From Actinomyces sp. oral taxon 170 str. F0386 (GTDB lineage: Bacteria; Actinomycetota; Actinomycetes; Actinomycetales; Actinomycetaceae), in assembly GCF_000195595.1 (NCBI RefSeq), contig NZ_GL882517.1:48764-112763 (forward strand): a DNA stretch of 64,000 nt. The letters are read 5' to 3'. How positions within the stretch are numbered: position 1 is the stretch's first letter; the number at the start of each line of letters is the position of its first letter. Positions 44,137 through 52,699 of the stretch are shown piece after piece. The translations under genes and the position numbers were made by a program. The notes under the pieces were generated by a model. That model did not search any database. It worked only from the letters and a program-made list of their open reading frames with translations, and was not told the origin of the DNA.

Positions 44137-45573
44137 TCATCCCTCCTGCCCGGCCTGGTCGGGCTGAGCCGGTTCGGCGGGCGCCTCCGGTGCGGGAGCG
44201 GGTGCCGACGTCGGGGACGGGGTGGGGGAGGGCGTGGCCGTCGAGCCCGAGGAGCCTTGCCGGGAGCCGGTCGGCCTGAGGTAGGAGCGGACCGTCTTGT
44301 CGACGTAGGTCTGCGCGTCGCTCATCGACTTCTGGGTGACAGTGGCCTCCAGGCGCTCACGGATGTTGTTATCGAGCTTCTCCACCGGTAGGTCCGCGTA
44401 GGCCTTGACCGAGTGGCTCAGCTTGAGGGGGCCGATGGACTGGGGGATCCCCTGGTAGATGGCGACCTGGCCGTCGTAGGTGGAGACGTAGTAGCGGGTC
44501 TGGGTCCAGCGGTAGAACAGGGCGCTGGCGCCGACGAGCGTGGCCAGCAGGACGAGGCTCCCCACCAGGATCCGACGGCGGTGACGGCGTCGGGCCTTGT
44601 CCTGGGTGGCGGCCTCGGCGGCAATGACGTCGTCGACGTCGGAGGAGTCCTTCGTGGAGTCGGAGTCGGGCTGCTCCTCCAGCGTGGCCATGAGAGCCGC
44701 GGCCTTGGCGGCGGGGCTGGCGCCCTCGGTGTCCTTGGCGCCGGCGTCGTCGCCGGCCCTGCGGTGGGCGGCTGCGGCGCGCTCCTGGGCCAGGCGCTCG
44801 GTGGCGGCGCTGCCCACCACCTGGGGGACGGTCTGCGGCTCGGGATCGTCCTTGACGACGTCGAAGACGACGGCGGTGACGTTGTCCGGCCCGCCGGCGC
44901 GCAGCGCGAGGTCGATGAGCTGGTCGGCGGCCTGGCCGGGGTCGGCGACTCCGGCCAGGACCTCTCCGATGGTCTCAGCGGTCACCGGACCGCTCAGGCC
45001 GTCGGAGCACAGCAGCCAGCGGTCGCCGGGGACCGCCTCGCGGATCGACTCGTCGAGCTGGACCTCGCCCTCGGTGTCCCCCAGGACGCGCAGGAGGACC
45101 GAGCGCTGGGGGTGCTGGCGGGCCTGGTCTCGGGTGAGGCGCCCGGTCTCCACGAGGTACTCCACGAAGGTGTGGTCGGTGGTGACCTGGGTGAGGGTGC
45201 CGTCGCGCAGCATGTAGGCGCGCGAGTCGCCGACGTGGACCATGGCGAGCTTGTTGCCGCTGCGCATGACGCCGATGCAGGTGGTGCCCAGCCCGGCGAG
45301 GTCGGGGTCCTGGGAGGACAGGGTGACGAGCTCGGTGTGGGCGGCCTGGACGGCGTCGCGCATGAGGCCCAGCAGCTCACCGGCCTGGTGGGAGTCGGCG
45401 TCCAGTGGCATGAGGTGCTCGATGGCGACCGCCGAGGCGATGTCTCCGCCCGCGGGTCCGCCCATCCCGTCGCACAGCAGGCACAGGTGGGGGCCGGCGT
45501 AGCCCGAGTCCTGGTTGGACTGGCGGACCAGGCCGACGTCGGAGCGCGCGGCGAAGCGCAGGGAGATGGTCAT
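44137..45573 (-). CDS. pstP: PP2C-type Ser/Thr phosphatase PstP
   Basis: Opposes PknA and PknB. The catalytic domain (residues ~1-240) has the metal-binding motifs SDVGLVRQSNQDS and LLCDGMGGPAGGDIAS, then GDSRAYML, LLCSDGLSG and DNVTAVVFD. A ~75-residue acidic/Ala linker, one membrane helix (ILVGSLVLLATLVGASALF, ~325-345) and an external domain with a Pro/Ala tail follow. ATG 45573 overlaps the fhaB stop by 4 nt. Confidence 0.95.
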   Translation of the reverse strand: MTISLRFAARSDVGLVRQSNQDSGYAGPHLCLLCDGMGGPAGGDIASAVAIEHLMPLDADSHQAGELLGLMRDAVQAAHTELVTLSSQDPDLAGLGTTCIGVMRSGNKLAMVHVGDSRAYMLRDGTLTQVTTDHTFVEYLVETGRLTRDQARQHPQRSVLLRVLGDTEGEVQLDESIREAVPGDRWLLCSDGLSGPVTAETIGEVLAGVADPGQAADQLIDLALRAGGPDNVTAVVFDVVKDDPEPQTVPQVVGSAATERLAQERAAAAHRRAGDDAGAKDTEGASPAAKAAALMATLEEQPDSDSTKDSSDVDDVIAAEAATQDKARRRHRRRILVGSLVLLATLVGASALFYRWTQTRYYVSTYDGQVAIYQGIPQSIGPLKLSHSVKAYADLPVEKLDNNIRERLEATVTQKSMSDAQTYVDKTVRSYLRPTGSRQGSSGSTATPSPTPSPTSAPAPAPEAPAEPAQPDQAGQEG

Positions 45574-46046
45574 GAGCGCAGCTCCAGCGTCGTTTGGCCG
45601 ATTCTGACAGGAATGTTCATGGGGAGCTCAACGGCGCCGTGCACGGGGCGGCCGTCCATCATGGTTCCGTTGGTGGAGCCGAGGTCCTCCAGCCACCAGG
45701 CGCCGTCCTTGGGGAAGACTCGGGCGTGGCGCGACGAGGCGTAGGAGTCGTCGAGGACCAGGGTGCACGAGGGCGAGCGGCCGATGATGATCGACGACGG
45801 GCTCAGGGGCACGGTTGAGCCGGCCAGGGGGCCCTCGGTGATGACCAGGCGGGTGGCGCTACGACGTCGGCCCCTGGGGGGAGGGCCCGCCGGCTGCTCG
45901 GAGGCGTTCGCGGAGCGCCGACGCGACGGGGCCGCGACGGGGGAGTCGGCCATATCGCGTCGCATGACGCGCACGATGAGGTACAGGAAGAACCACAGCA
46001 GGACCAGGTAGCCCAGCCGTAGGATCGTGAAGGCGAGTGCGCTCAC
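45570..46046 (-). CDS. fhaB: FHA-domain protein FhaB (FipA-like)
   Basis: A 158-residue phosphothreonine-binding adaptor. An N-terminal membrane helix (FTILRLGYLVLLWFFLYLIV) precedes a basic/Pro linker and a C-terminal FHA domain with IIIGRSPSCTLVLDDSYASS, HARV and LEDLGSTNGTMMDG. GTG 46046 overlaps the fhaA stop by 4 nt. In mycobacteria the equivalent binds FtsZ/FtsQ complexes in a PknA-dependent way. Confidence 0.93.
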   Translation of the reverse strand: MSALAFTILRLGYLVLLWFFLYLIVRVMRRDMADSPVAAPSRRRSANASEQPAGPPPRGRRRSATRLVITEGPLAGSTVPLSPSSIIIGRSPSCTLVLDDSYASSRHARVFPKDGAWWLEDLGSTNGTMMDGRPVHGAVELPMNIPVRIGQTTLELRS

Positions 46047-46750
46047 CCGTTGACTCCGCTGTTCTGGGTGCCGTCCCAGAACAGGATCTGGGTGCGGCCG
46101 ATGGTGAGGGTGTTGCCGTCGACGAGTGTGACGGCGTCGACCCGCTGGCCCTCGACGAAGGTTCCGTTGGTGGAGCCCAGGTCGCTGGCGATGGCGTTGC
46201 CGTGTGTCAGGCGGATCTCCAGGTGACGGCGTGAGACGCCGGAGTCGTCCACGATGATGTCCGCCTCCGAGCCGCGTCCGACGACGGTGACCGGGCCGGT
46301 GAGCAGGTAGCGCTGGCCGTTGATGTCGACGATCGGGTGCGCCGGGGTGGCGGTGGCGGAGGCGGCCGGGGCGGCGGCGCCGCGCCGTGTGGAGGACTCG
46401 ATCTCGATGGCCGGGGCGTTGGGGGTGTTGTTGACCAGGAAGGAGACCTCCACGGGGCCGACGAAGGAGTAGCCCTGGTCGGCGGCGTGCGAGGTGGCGA
46501 CCTCCTCCATCTGACGCACCATCTCGTCCTGGCCCCAGGCCGTGATGCGCTCGATGCTCGGCGGAGTGAGGTGGATGCGGAAGATGTTGGGAACCACTGA
46601 ACGGTCGCGCGCGAAGGACGCGGCGCGCTTGTCCATGGTCTCGCGGAGCTTCGAGGCGATCTCGATGGGCTCGATGTCGTCCGAGAAACGGGACATGGCG
46701 CGGTTCGTGACGTTCTCGACGCCCTTCTCGAACTTGTCCAGGAATCCCAT
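46043..46750 (-). CDS. fhaA: FhaA: DUF3662 and FHA domain protein
   Basis: A 235-residue protein with an N-terminal DUF3662 domain (MGFLDKFEKGVENVTNRAMS, ~1-120) and a C-terminal FHA domain containing VVGRGSEADIIVDDSGVSRR, then HLEI and LGSTNGTFVEG. In Mycobacterium FhaA binds the phosphorylated pseudokinase domain of MviN, whose counterpart lies at 17293-21597 in this window. ATG 46750 has GGAGG upstream. First gene of the kinase operon. The Ala-rich linker is much shorter than in mycobacterial FhaA (~527 residues). Confidence 0.94.
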   Translation of the reverse strand: MGFLDKFEKGVENVTNRAMSRFSDDIEPIEIASKLRETMDKRAASFARDRSVVPNIFRIHLTPPSIERITAWGQDEMVRQMEEVATSHAADQGYSFVGPVEVSFLVNNTPNAPAIEIESSTRRGAAAPAASATATPAHPIVDINGQRYLLTGPVTVVGRGSEADIIVDDSGVSRRHLEIRLTHGNAIASDLGSTNGTFVEGQRVDAVTLVDGNTLTIGRTQILFWDGTQNSGVNG

Positions 46751-47007
46751 GGACAGTACCTCCCCCAATGTGGTGTGGCGGCCCCCGGGATGGAGCCGGG
46801 AGGCGGGACTGCCCCGCCTCGCTATGGGCCTGCAACGGACCTGCACGCAGGCCGATACCGTTCCCATCGTAACGGTATCGAAGACATTGCAGGGAAGACG
46901 GCCCTGCCTGTGTGAGGTAATTGTGTCGTGAGCGGTCTCACGGCCCCATGTGGGCCTGAGGATTGGACGACGGCGGGGGTGGCGGGCTAGTCTCATGCTC
47001 GCTTCTC

Positions 47008-47091
47008 GCGCGAGTGGCGGAATTGGTAGACGCGCACGGTTCAGGTCCGTGTGATCTTACGATCATGGGGGTTCGAGTCCCCCCCCGCGCA
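47008..47091 (+). tRNA. tRNA-Leu (anticodon CAG)
   Basis: An 84-nt tRNA with a long variable arm. The anticodon stem CACGG/CCGTG encloses TTCAGGT, anticodon CAG at 47042-47044. The T arm is GGGGG-TTCGAGT-CCCCC (47067-47083). The D-arm sequence GGCGGAATTGGTAGACGCG and discriminator A73 fit tRNA-Leu. The acceptor stem (GCGCGAG with CCCGCGC) shows one A-C opposition at pair 6-67. CCA is not encoded. Confidence 0.93.
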
Positions 47092-47099
47092 CAGAACGG

Positions 47100-47130
47100 A
47101 AAGGCCCGAGCCCTCGAGGTTCGGGCCTTT
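47100..47130 (+). terminator. terminator after tRNA-Leu
   Basis: AAAGGCCCGAGCC (47100-47112) pairs with GGTTCGGGCCTTT (47118-47130) with one G-T; ends in TTT. Confidence 0.85.
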
Positions 47131-47264
47131 CGGCTGCCTGCGCCTTTCCCGCCGGTAGCTTTCCCTTTCGCTCTCCGCAGTGCGGTCAACCCTCAGCCAG
47201 GAGGAGCTGAGGTTCGTGGAGTAGACCCCCACAGCAGCGCCTGCTGACGCAGGCTCTCAGTGGC

Positions 47265-47846
47265 TCAGGTCGAGGCGGGCCGGGGGTGGAGACGGCGCAG
47301 CAGGTACCAGGCGGCCAGCGCTCCGGCCCAGGCGCCGACGGCGTTCTGGCCGACATTGGCCAGTGAGGGCCGCCTCTCCAGCATTGGCAGAAGGCTCTGG
47401 AGCACCTCGGCGCTCAGCCCGACGACGCAGCCCACCAGCGCCCACATCCACCAGGGGATGTCCCGCCAGCCCGCGACGGCGCAGAAGGTGGCCGGCGCCA
47501 GCATCACCAGGTTGAGGACGACGTCCTTGCCCTCCGAGCTGAGGAAGGTCGGCCCCAGGGAGTCCTTGAGCTCGGCGACCTCGCGCCCGGAGGGCCACAC
47601 GACCGCCACGCAGATGATGACCAGGAGGACGACCGCCGCGACGCGGGCGATCCGTTCGTGGGAGGTGTGGCGGGGAAGAAGGCCCTCCACCGTGCTTGGG
47701 AGGGTGGCGGAGCGGCCGGCCGATGAGCCGGGCGACGCCGTAGATGAGGGGGCCGTGGATGGGACTGTGGAGGTCGTGCAGGAGGCTTCGGGTGAGTCGG
47801 CGGAGCTCAGGGGCACGGGGGTGCGTGACTGGGTGGGCACGTTCAC
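47265..47846 (-). CDS. VanZ-like membrane protein
   Basis: A 193-residue protein. After a Thr/Ser/Pro-rich ~55-residue N-terminus it has about four membrane helices. Seen: VAAVVLLVIICVAVVWPSG, DVVLNLVMLAPATFCAVAGW, MWALVGCVVGLSAEVLQSLL and VGQNAVGAWAGALAAWYLL. The N-x-x-x-F/P and S-x-x-E-x-x-Q patterns match VanZ-type proteins (teicoplanin-resistance/RDD-like family). The family role is poorly defined. The start is uncertain: GTG 47846 avoids the upstream hairpin, while the open frame reaches 47903. Confidence 0.75.
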   Translation of the reverse strand: MNVPTQSRTPVPLSSADSPEASCTTSTVPSTAPSSTASPGSSAGRSATLPSTVEGLLPRHTSHERIARVAAVVLLVIICVAVVWPSGREVAELKDSLGPTFLSSEGKDVVLNLVMLAPATFCAVAGWRDIPWWMWALVGCVVGLSAEVLQSLLPMLERRPSLANVGQNAVGAWAGALAAWYLLRRLHPRPAST

Positions 47847-47851
47847 GACGC

Positions 47852-47890
47852 TACCGCCCGCCCTCCGAGGACCCCGGAAGGCGGGCGGTA
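47852..47890 (-). terminator. terminator of cstA-ybdD
   Basis: TACCGCCCGCC (47852-47862) pairs perfectly with GGCGGGCGGTA (47880-47890), 31 nt past the ybdD stop. Confidence 0.8.
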
Positions 47891-47921
47891 ACGATCGGAG
47901 CACAAGGGTGTGCCCCAGGAC

Positions 47922-48221
47922 TCAGCAGCAGCCGGTCGAGATCTCCGTCTCGGCCTGCCTGGCCCGGGCGCGCCAGAACTCGCGCTCGCTCATGGGGCCG
48001 TGCGCCGGCTCATGCCCCTGTTCATGCGCTGACTCGTGTCCCGACCCGTGGGCGCCGTCGGGGCGGTTCGGGCAGCCGGCGTGCTCGCGGGCGTAGCGCT
48101 CCAGGTAGCGGTCGTAAGCCGACTCCCCGGTCATGTCCCGCCACAGGGCACGGGCCCGGACCAGGGCCTCGCGCACCTGACGGCGGGTGCCCGGCTGCGT
48201 CGTCGCACTGGTCGGTGTCAT
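47922..48221 (-). CDS. ybdD: YbdD/YjiX family protein with His-rich insertion
   Basis: A 99-residue partner of CstA-type transporters. The family core is split: the N-terminal part VREALVRARALWRDMTGESA with YDRYLERYAREHAG, and the C-terminal SEREFWRARARQAE ending in CC. Between them lies a ~25-residue insertion rich in His and Gly (GAHGSGHESAHEQGHEPAHG). Typical members are ~65 residues. ATG 48221 overlaps the cstA stop by 4 nt. The insertion might bind metal, but this is speculative. Confidence 0.9.
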   Translation of the reverse strand: MTPTSATTQPGTRRQVREALVRARALWRDMTGESAYDRYLERYAREHAGCPNRPDGAHGSGHESAHEQGHEPAHGPMSEREFWRARARQAETEISTGCC

Positions 48222-50608
48222 GACTTCTCCGCGTGAGCCTTGTGGGGGATGAGGGCCGGGTCGCCGACCTGCTCGTACTCCCGGGAGACCTTCTTCATGA
48301 GCGAGGAGGCGATCATCGTCTCGGGCGCGTAGAAGTTGGACTCCTGGTGCGGGTCCTCCGACGTCGTCGTGTCCCGGTTGCGGATCGTCTGGATGATGCG
48401 GATGAGGCCGCAGATCATGACGAAGGCGACCATGACCAGGAAGATGATCGACAGCGTGCCCTGAATCATCGTGTTGCGCACGATCGCCCGGGTCTCCTCG
48501 ATCTTGGCCGGGTCGGTGAGCGTGCCCAGCTTGGCGACGGCCTCGCGATGCTGCTGGAAGTAGCCCACGAGCGGGTCGGTGGAGAAGATCTTCTGCCATG
48601 AGGCCGTGAAGGTGACGGCCGTGTCGAACACCAGTGGGATCGCGGGGATCCACACCCACTTCGTGTAGCCCTTGCGCACCACCATGACGGTGACCACCAG
48701 CAGGGCCACGGCCGCGATGAGCTGGTTGGCGATACCGAACAGCGGGTAGAGCGTCTGGATGCCGCCGCGCGGGTCGGTCACGCCCATGAGGAGCAGGGCT
48801 CCCCAGGAGGCGACGACGACGGCCGTGGTCCCCCAGGCGCCCACGTGCCAGGACGGGTCCTTGAACTTGGGGAAGGCGTTGCCCAGCGCGTCGGAGAGCT
48901 GGAAGCGGGCCACGCGGGTGACGGCGTCGACGGCCGAGAGGATGAACAGAGCCTCGAACATGATGGCGAAGTGGTACCAGAAGCCCATCATGGCGCGCCC
49001 GCCGCCGATCTGGTGGAGGATGTGGGCAATACCCACCGACAGGGTGGGGGCGCCTCCGGTGCGTGAGACGACGTTGGGCTCGCCGACGTCGCTGGCCAGG
49101 CGCTCCAGGGCCTCAGCGCCCGTGTAGGTCTTGGGGTTGCCCTGATCGTCCCAGGAGTCCCACTCGGGGTTGAGCTTGCGGCCCTGGGCGTCGGTGACAC
49201 CGAGCTTGGCCACGGCGGCCTCGGCGAGCCTCTCGCAGTGGTGCTCGGGGTCGTCGGTGGTCTTGCAGGGGGCGGAGGCGACCGTCTCGGGGCCAGCGAT
49301 CTTGTTCATGGTCGCCGTCGAGGTGTTCATGGAGAAGTAGATGCCCGGGCTCAGGGAGACCGCGGCCGCCAGCGCCATGATCGCCACGAAGGACTCCATG
49401 AGCATGCCGCCGTAGCCGATCATGCGGACCTGGGTCTCCTTCTCCACCATCTTGGGGCTGGTGCCCGAGGAGACCATGGCGTGCATGCCGGACAGGGCTC
49501 CGCAGGCGATGGTGATGAACAGGAAGGGGAAGAGGGTGCCGGCGAAGACCGGGCCGTCGGTGTTGAAGGCGAACTCGGTGACGGCGGCCATCTCCACCAG
49601 GGGGCGCACGATGATGATGCCCAGGGCCAGGATCGTGATGGTGCCGACCTTCATGAAGGTCGACAGGTAGTCGCGCGGGGTGAGCAGGACCCACACCGGC
49701 AGGACCGCGGCCAGGAAGCCGTAGATGATCATCGCCCACACCAGGGCGGTGGGGGACAGGTGCAGGTAGTGGCCCAGGGAGGACTCGGCCACCCAGCGCC
49801 CGCCGATGATGACGGCGATGAGCAGGCCGAAGCCGACGAAGGAGACCTGGGTGATCTTGCCGGGCTGGACGAAGCGCAGCCACAGGCCCATCCCGATGGC
49901 GATCGGGATCGTCATGCCCACCGAGAAGACGCCCCAGGGGGAGGCGGCCAGGGCGTTGACGCAGACCATGGCCAGCACGGCCAGGACGATCATGAGCATG
50001 ACGAAGACGACGACGGTGGCCACGATGCCGCCGACCTTGCCGATCTCGTCGGTGGCCATCTGGCCCAGTGAGCGGCCGCCGCGGCGCATGGAGAAGAACA
50101 GGACGAGCATGTCCTGGACGGCGCCGGCCACGAGCACGCCGATGATGATCCACAGGGTGCCGGGCAGGTAGCCCATCTGGGCCGCGAGGACCGGGCCGAC
50201 CAGCGGGCCGGCGCCGGCGATGGCCGCGAAGTGGTGGCCGTAGAGGACGACGCGGTGGGTGGGGTCGAAGTCGCGCCCGTTGTTGATGCGCTCGGCCGGG
50301 GTGGCGTTGGTGTCGTCGGGGCGCATGATGCGCCGCTGGATGTAGAGGGCGTAGAAGCGGTACCCGATGGCGTAGGTGCACACGGCGGTGACCACGAACC
50401 AGATGGTGTTGACGTGCTCGCCGCGCACGATCGCGAGCATCCACCAGCCCAGGACGCCCAGGGCGGTGATGATCGCCCATGTGGCGATCCGTGCGGGTGT
50501 CCATCGATTGTCAGGACGTATGCCGACGGGGACGCCGTCGGCGTTGCGGATGATCCGTTTTTCCTCCTGCTCCGTGTAGGAGGGCAGGGAGGTTTCTTTC
50601 TGGGGCAT
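48218..50608 (-). CDS. cstA: carbon starvation protein CstA (pyruvate/peptide transporter)
   Basis: A polytopic transporter of 796 residues. CstA-family signatures include the N-terminal FVVTAVCTYAIGYRFYALYI, then GHHFAAIAGAGPLVGPVLAA and GVLVAGAVQDMLVLFFSMRR, with many membrane helices. An external loop (~430-520) has conserved Cys. The family imports pyruvate or peptides under carbon limitation; which one here is unknown. It is encoded with ybdD, as in other bacteria. The 177-nt upstream gap has an AT-rich GGATAAATAG (minus strand) that could be a -10 region. Confidence 0.95.
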   Translation of the reverse strand: MPQKETSLPSYTEQEEKRIIRNADGVPVGIRPDNRWTPARIATWAIITALGVLGWWMLAIVRGEHVNTIWFVVTAVCTYAIGYRFYALYIQRRIMRPDDTNATPAERINNGRDFDPTHRVVLYGHHFAAIAGAGPLVGPVLAAQMGYLPGTLWIIIGVLVAGAVQDMLVLFFSMRRGGRSLGQMATDEIGKVGGIVATVVVFVMLMIVLAVLAMVCVNALAASPWGVFSVGMTIPIAIGMGLWLRFVQPGKITQVSFVGFGLLIAVIIGGRWVAESSLGHYLHLSPTALVWAMIIYGFLAAVLPVWVLLTPRDYLSTFMKVGTITILALGIIIVRPLVEMAAVTEFAFNTDGPVFAGTLFPFLFITIACGALSGMHAMVSSGTSPKMVEKETQVRMIGYGGMLMESFVAIMALAAAVSLSPGIYFSMNTSTATMNKIAGPETVASAPCKTTDDPEHHCERLAEAAVAKLGVTDAQGRKLNPEWDSWDDQGNPKTYTGAEALERLASDVGEPNVVSRTGGAPTLSVGIAHILHQIGGGRAMMGFWYHFAIMFEALFILSAVDAVTRVARFQLSDALGNAFPKFKDPSWHVGAWGTTAVVVASWGALLLMGVTDPRGGIQTLYPLFGIANQLIAAVALLVVTVMVVRKGYTKWVWIPAIPLVFDTAVTFTASWQKIFSTDPLVGYFQQHREAVAKLGTLTDPAKIEETRAIVRNTMIQGTLSIIFLVMVAFVMICGLIRIIQTIRNRDTTTSEDPHQESNFYAPETMIASSLMKKVSREYEQVGDPALIPHKAHAEKS

Positions 50609-50785
50609 CGGGATTCCGTTCTCGTCGTCGAGAAAGTGGTGTGCGTCATCGTCACCGATGACGGTCCCCAGGGTATTCCTCCTGGTAGCCGAAGGGAAGC
50701 AACCATGAGTCCGACGGCGACGTGCTCGTCCTCCGCCCCGGCATCCGTTCTATTTATCCCACCTATTGGATACTCCTTCCGGTGG

Positions 50786-51714
50786 CTACTGCCCGGCGTC
50801 ACGTACGACGTCGTCCAGGTACCGCCGCGGACTGGGCCGTGCGGCGCGCTCGGGGTGGCCCACGCGGAAGGCGAGCAGGCTCTGGGGGGCCGGGACGCCG
50901 GTGATGGCGGCCCAGCGCTGCGAGAGCCGGTCCGGCCGATCATGCGCGGCATCGCGGGCGATCCGCTCGGTCACCTGGTTCATGTGGTGCAGCCCGAGTC
51001 CGACGGCGGTCGCGGCCAGGTGGACGTGCTGGAGCAGACGGCCGCCATCGAGGCGGTTGCGGGGGTTGTCAACGTCGTCGACCCGGACGATCCCGTAGGT
51101 ACGGGCGGTGGCGGTATGGACCTCGCGAGTGCTTTTGACCCAGAAGTCGTCGGAGGCCTCGCGCGACTGGGCGGGCAGGATCTTGGCCGCCACCAGCATG
51201 GTGCTGCTCAGGCCCTGGCAGTCGAGAGTCAGGCCGTCGCGGTGGGCGTCGATCTGGGAGCGGTCGTTGCGGAACCAGGCGAAGGAGTCCGCCGACATCC
51301 GCGTGTCGTCGGCGATCGCCTGGGTGGCCTCGACGTACAGGTCACCCACCCTCGCGACGGCCGACGCCTCAGTGACCCAGACGAACTGAGCGCCGTCCGG
51401 GGCGGCCTCGGTGAGCGAGTCGAGGACGGCCTGCTCCGGGGCGCTGGCGGTGAAGGGGCCGCGATACGTGTGACGCCGCGGGATCGCTGTGGCCAGCTCC
51501 TGCTCCCGGGAGGTAGGCGGGGCGTCGTTGACGACCCGGATGCGGGCAATGTGATCGGAGCGCTCCGAGGCGCCGTCGGGCCAGGGCTCGATCTCGGCCC
51601 GCTTGCCCTGCGCGCGAGCGGCGACCTCGATGGCGTAGAGGGCGCAGCCGAAGCCGGCGGCGCGCTCGCGGCCGTCCGGATCGCACAGCGGTGTGACGCG
51701 ATCGGGGTCGTCAT
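50786..51714 (-). pseudogene. Acg-like nitroreductase, 5'-truncated
   Basis: Minus-strand reading recovers most of an Acg/Rv2032-type flavin nitroreductase. It has DPDGRERAAGFGCALYAIEV, then HIARIRV, IPRRHTYRGPF and FVWVTEASAVARVGDLYVEA, then FAWFRNDRS and the C-terminal GLGLHHMNQVTE with a full end. The family's N-terminal ~50 residues (with the APSxHNxQPW flavin motif) are absent; that DNA is the 3' end of tetR. The ATG overlapping the tetR stop (51714) is in another frame, and no good start lies in the nitroreductase frame upstream of GTG 51349, which would omit half the domain. Probably a decayed gene; a sequencing frameshift would not restore the missing motif. Confidence 0.7.
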
Positions 51715-52403
51715 GCGTGGTCTCCGTCGTCGGCGCTGGTGGGCAGATGCAGGGCGCGGCGACCGGCCTCGGTGAGGTGCGGCTCGATGATGGCGCGCCC
51801 GTAGCGCTGGGAGTCGATGCGGGTGTCGTCGACGATGCTGGCGAAGGGCTGGGCGGTCTCCGAGACGAGCCAGAGCAGGCTCACGAGGTCGCGGATGGTG
51901 GTGGGCGGGGCCGGTGGGTACAGGAGCCCGGCGTCGATGATGCGCTCGACGGCGCGGACGAACTCGTCGCGGCGGGTGGCGTAGCCCTGGCGGTAGGCCG
52001 CGGCCAGGGCCGGGTCGGTGTGGAGGAGAGGGAGGAGGTCGCGTAGGAAGAAGGCGTAGGCCGGATCCGGTTGCTGCGTCTGGGTGGCGCGGTTCCACAG
52101 TGCGCGCAGGGCGTCGACCGGCTCGGTCACCTGCTCGGCGGGGATGCGCATGCGCTCAGCCCAGTCGTCGAACAGGGCGCGGACGATCTCCGCCTTGGAG
52201 CGGAACCAGTAGTACAGGTTCCCCGGGCTGATACCGGCCTCGGCGGCGATCTGGTTGGTGGTGACAGGGTCGATGCCGTGCTGGGTGAACAGGTGACGGG
52301 CGGCGTCCAGGATCGCGGTGCGGCGTCGGGCCGTGCGCTTGGGGCTGCGCGGGGGTCTCGGGGTCTCGGGTGCGGAGGAGGGCGTGGTGGCGTCGTCGGG
52401 CAT
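51711..52403 (-). CDS. TetR family regulator
   Basis: A 230-residue repressor-type protein. The N-terminal helix-turn-helix is ILDAARHLFTQHGIDPVTTN with QIAAEAGISPGNLYYWFRSK, followed by a helical ligand domain. TACAGT six nt before ATG 52403 indicates a leaderless start. A perfect 13-bp inverted repeat (52417-52446) lies just upstream of the -10, so autorepression is likely. The downstream truncated nitroreductase overlaps its stop codon. Confidence 0.92.
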   Translation of the reverse strand: MPDDATTPSSAPETPRPPRSPKRTARRRTAILDAARHLFTQHGIDPVTTNQIAAEAGISPGNLYYWFRSKAEIVRALFDDWAERMRIPAEQVTEPVDALRALWNRATQTQQPDPAYAFFLRDLLPLLHTDPALAAAYRQGYATRRDEFVRAVERIIDAGLLYPPAPPTTIRDLVSLLWLVSETAQPFASIVDDTRIDSQRYGRAIIEPHLTEAGRRALHLPTSADDGDHA

Positions 52404-52409
52404 GGAAGC

Positions 52410-52415
52410 ACTGTA
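52410..52415 (-). promoter_or_regulatory. -10 element, leaderless start of tetR
   Basis: TACAGT, 6 nt, ATG 52403. Confidence 0.6.
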
Positions 52416-52416
52416 G

Positions 52417-52446
52417 CCCTTTTTAGAGTAAAAACTCTAAAAAGGG
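52417..52446. promoter_or_regulatory. TetR operator palindrome
   Basis: CCCTTTTTAGAGT (52417-52429) and ACTCTAAAAAGGG (52434-52446) are perfect inverted repeats around AAAA, adjoining the tetR -10. Confidence 0.8.
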
Positions 52447-52483
52447 TGACGGAGTGTTCTCTGGAGTTCCCCTATGGATCCTG

Positions 52484-52549
52484 AAGTGCCCCAATGCGAG
52501 AGAGCCACCCGGCTGCCACCGGATGGCTCCCGAAGGGGCATCGGCCTTT
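52484..52549. other. structured intergenic segment
   Basis: Nested dyads: outer TGCCCC/GGGGCA around an inner GAGCCACCCGG / CCGGATGGCTC stem with one mismatch. It could be a terminator or a structured RNA. The next gene appears leaderless, so a riboswitch for it is unlikely. Confidence 0.4.
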
Positions 52550-52687
52550 GAGCAGCTGAATCAAGCAGGTGCCAGGGGTGACCCGCCGCGGAAGGCATCC
52601 TTACTATGGCGCGCTCCGGTGACACGCATCCGTGTTCGACTGAGACCGGTGCCTGGATCAGTGGGCGGGGCGTTCTGGGCATACGGA

Positions 52688-52693
52688 TACCCT
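52688..52693 (+). promoter_or_regulatory. -10 element, leaderless start of AspT-like gene
   Basis: TACCCT, 6 nt, GTG 52700. Confidence 0.6.
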
Positions 52694-52699
52694 GGCCTC

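Noticed and set aside
52484..52549. Riboswitch controlling the AspT-like transporter
   Set aside because: The transporter start has a -10 element 6 nt upstream, so this segment would not be in its mRNA, and no known aptamer core is recognisable.
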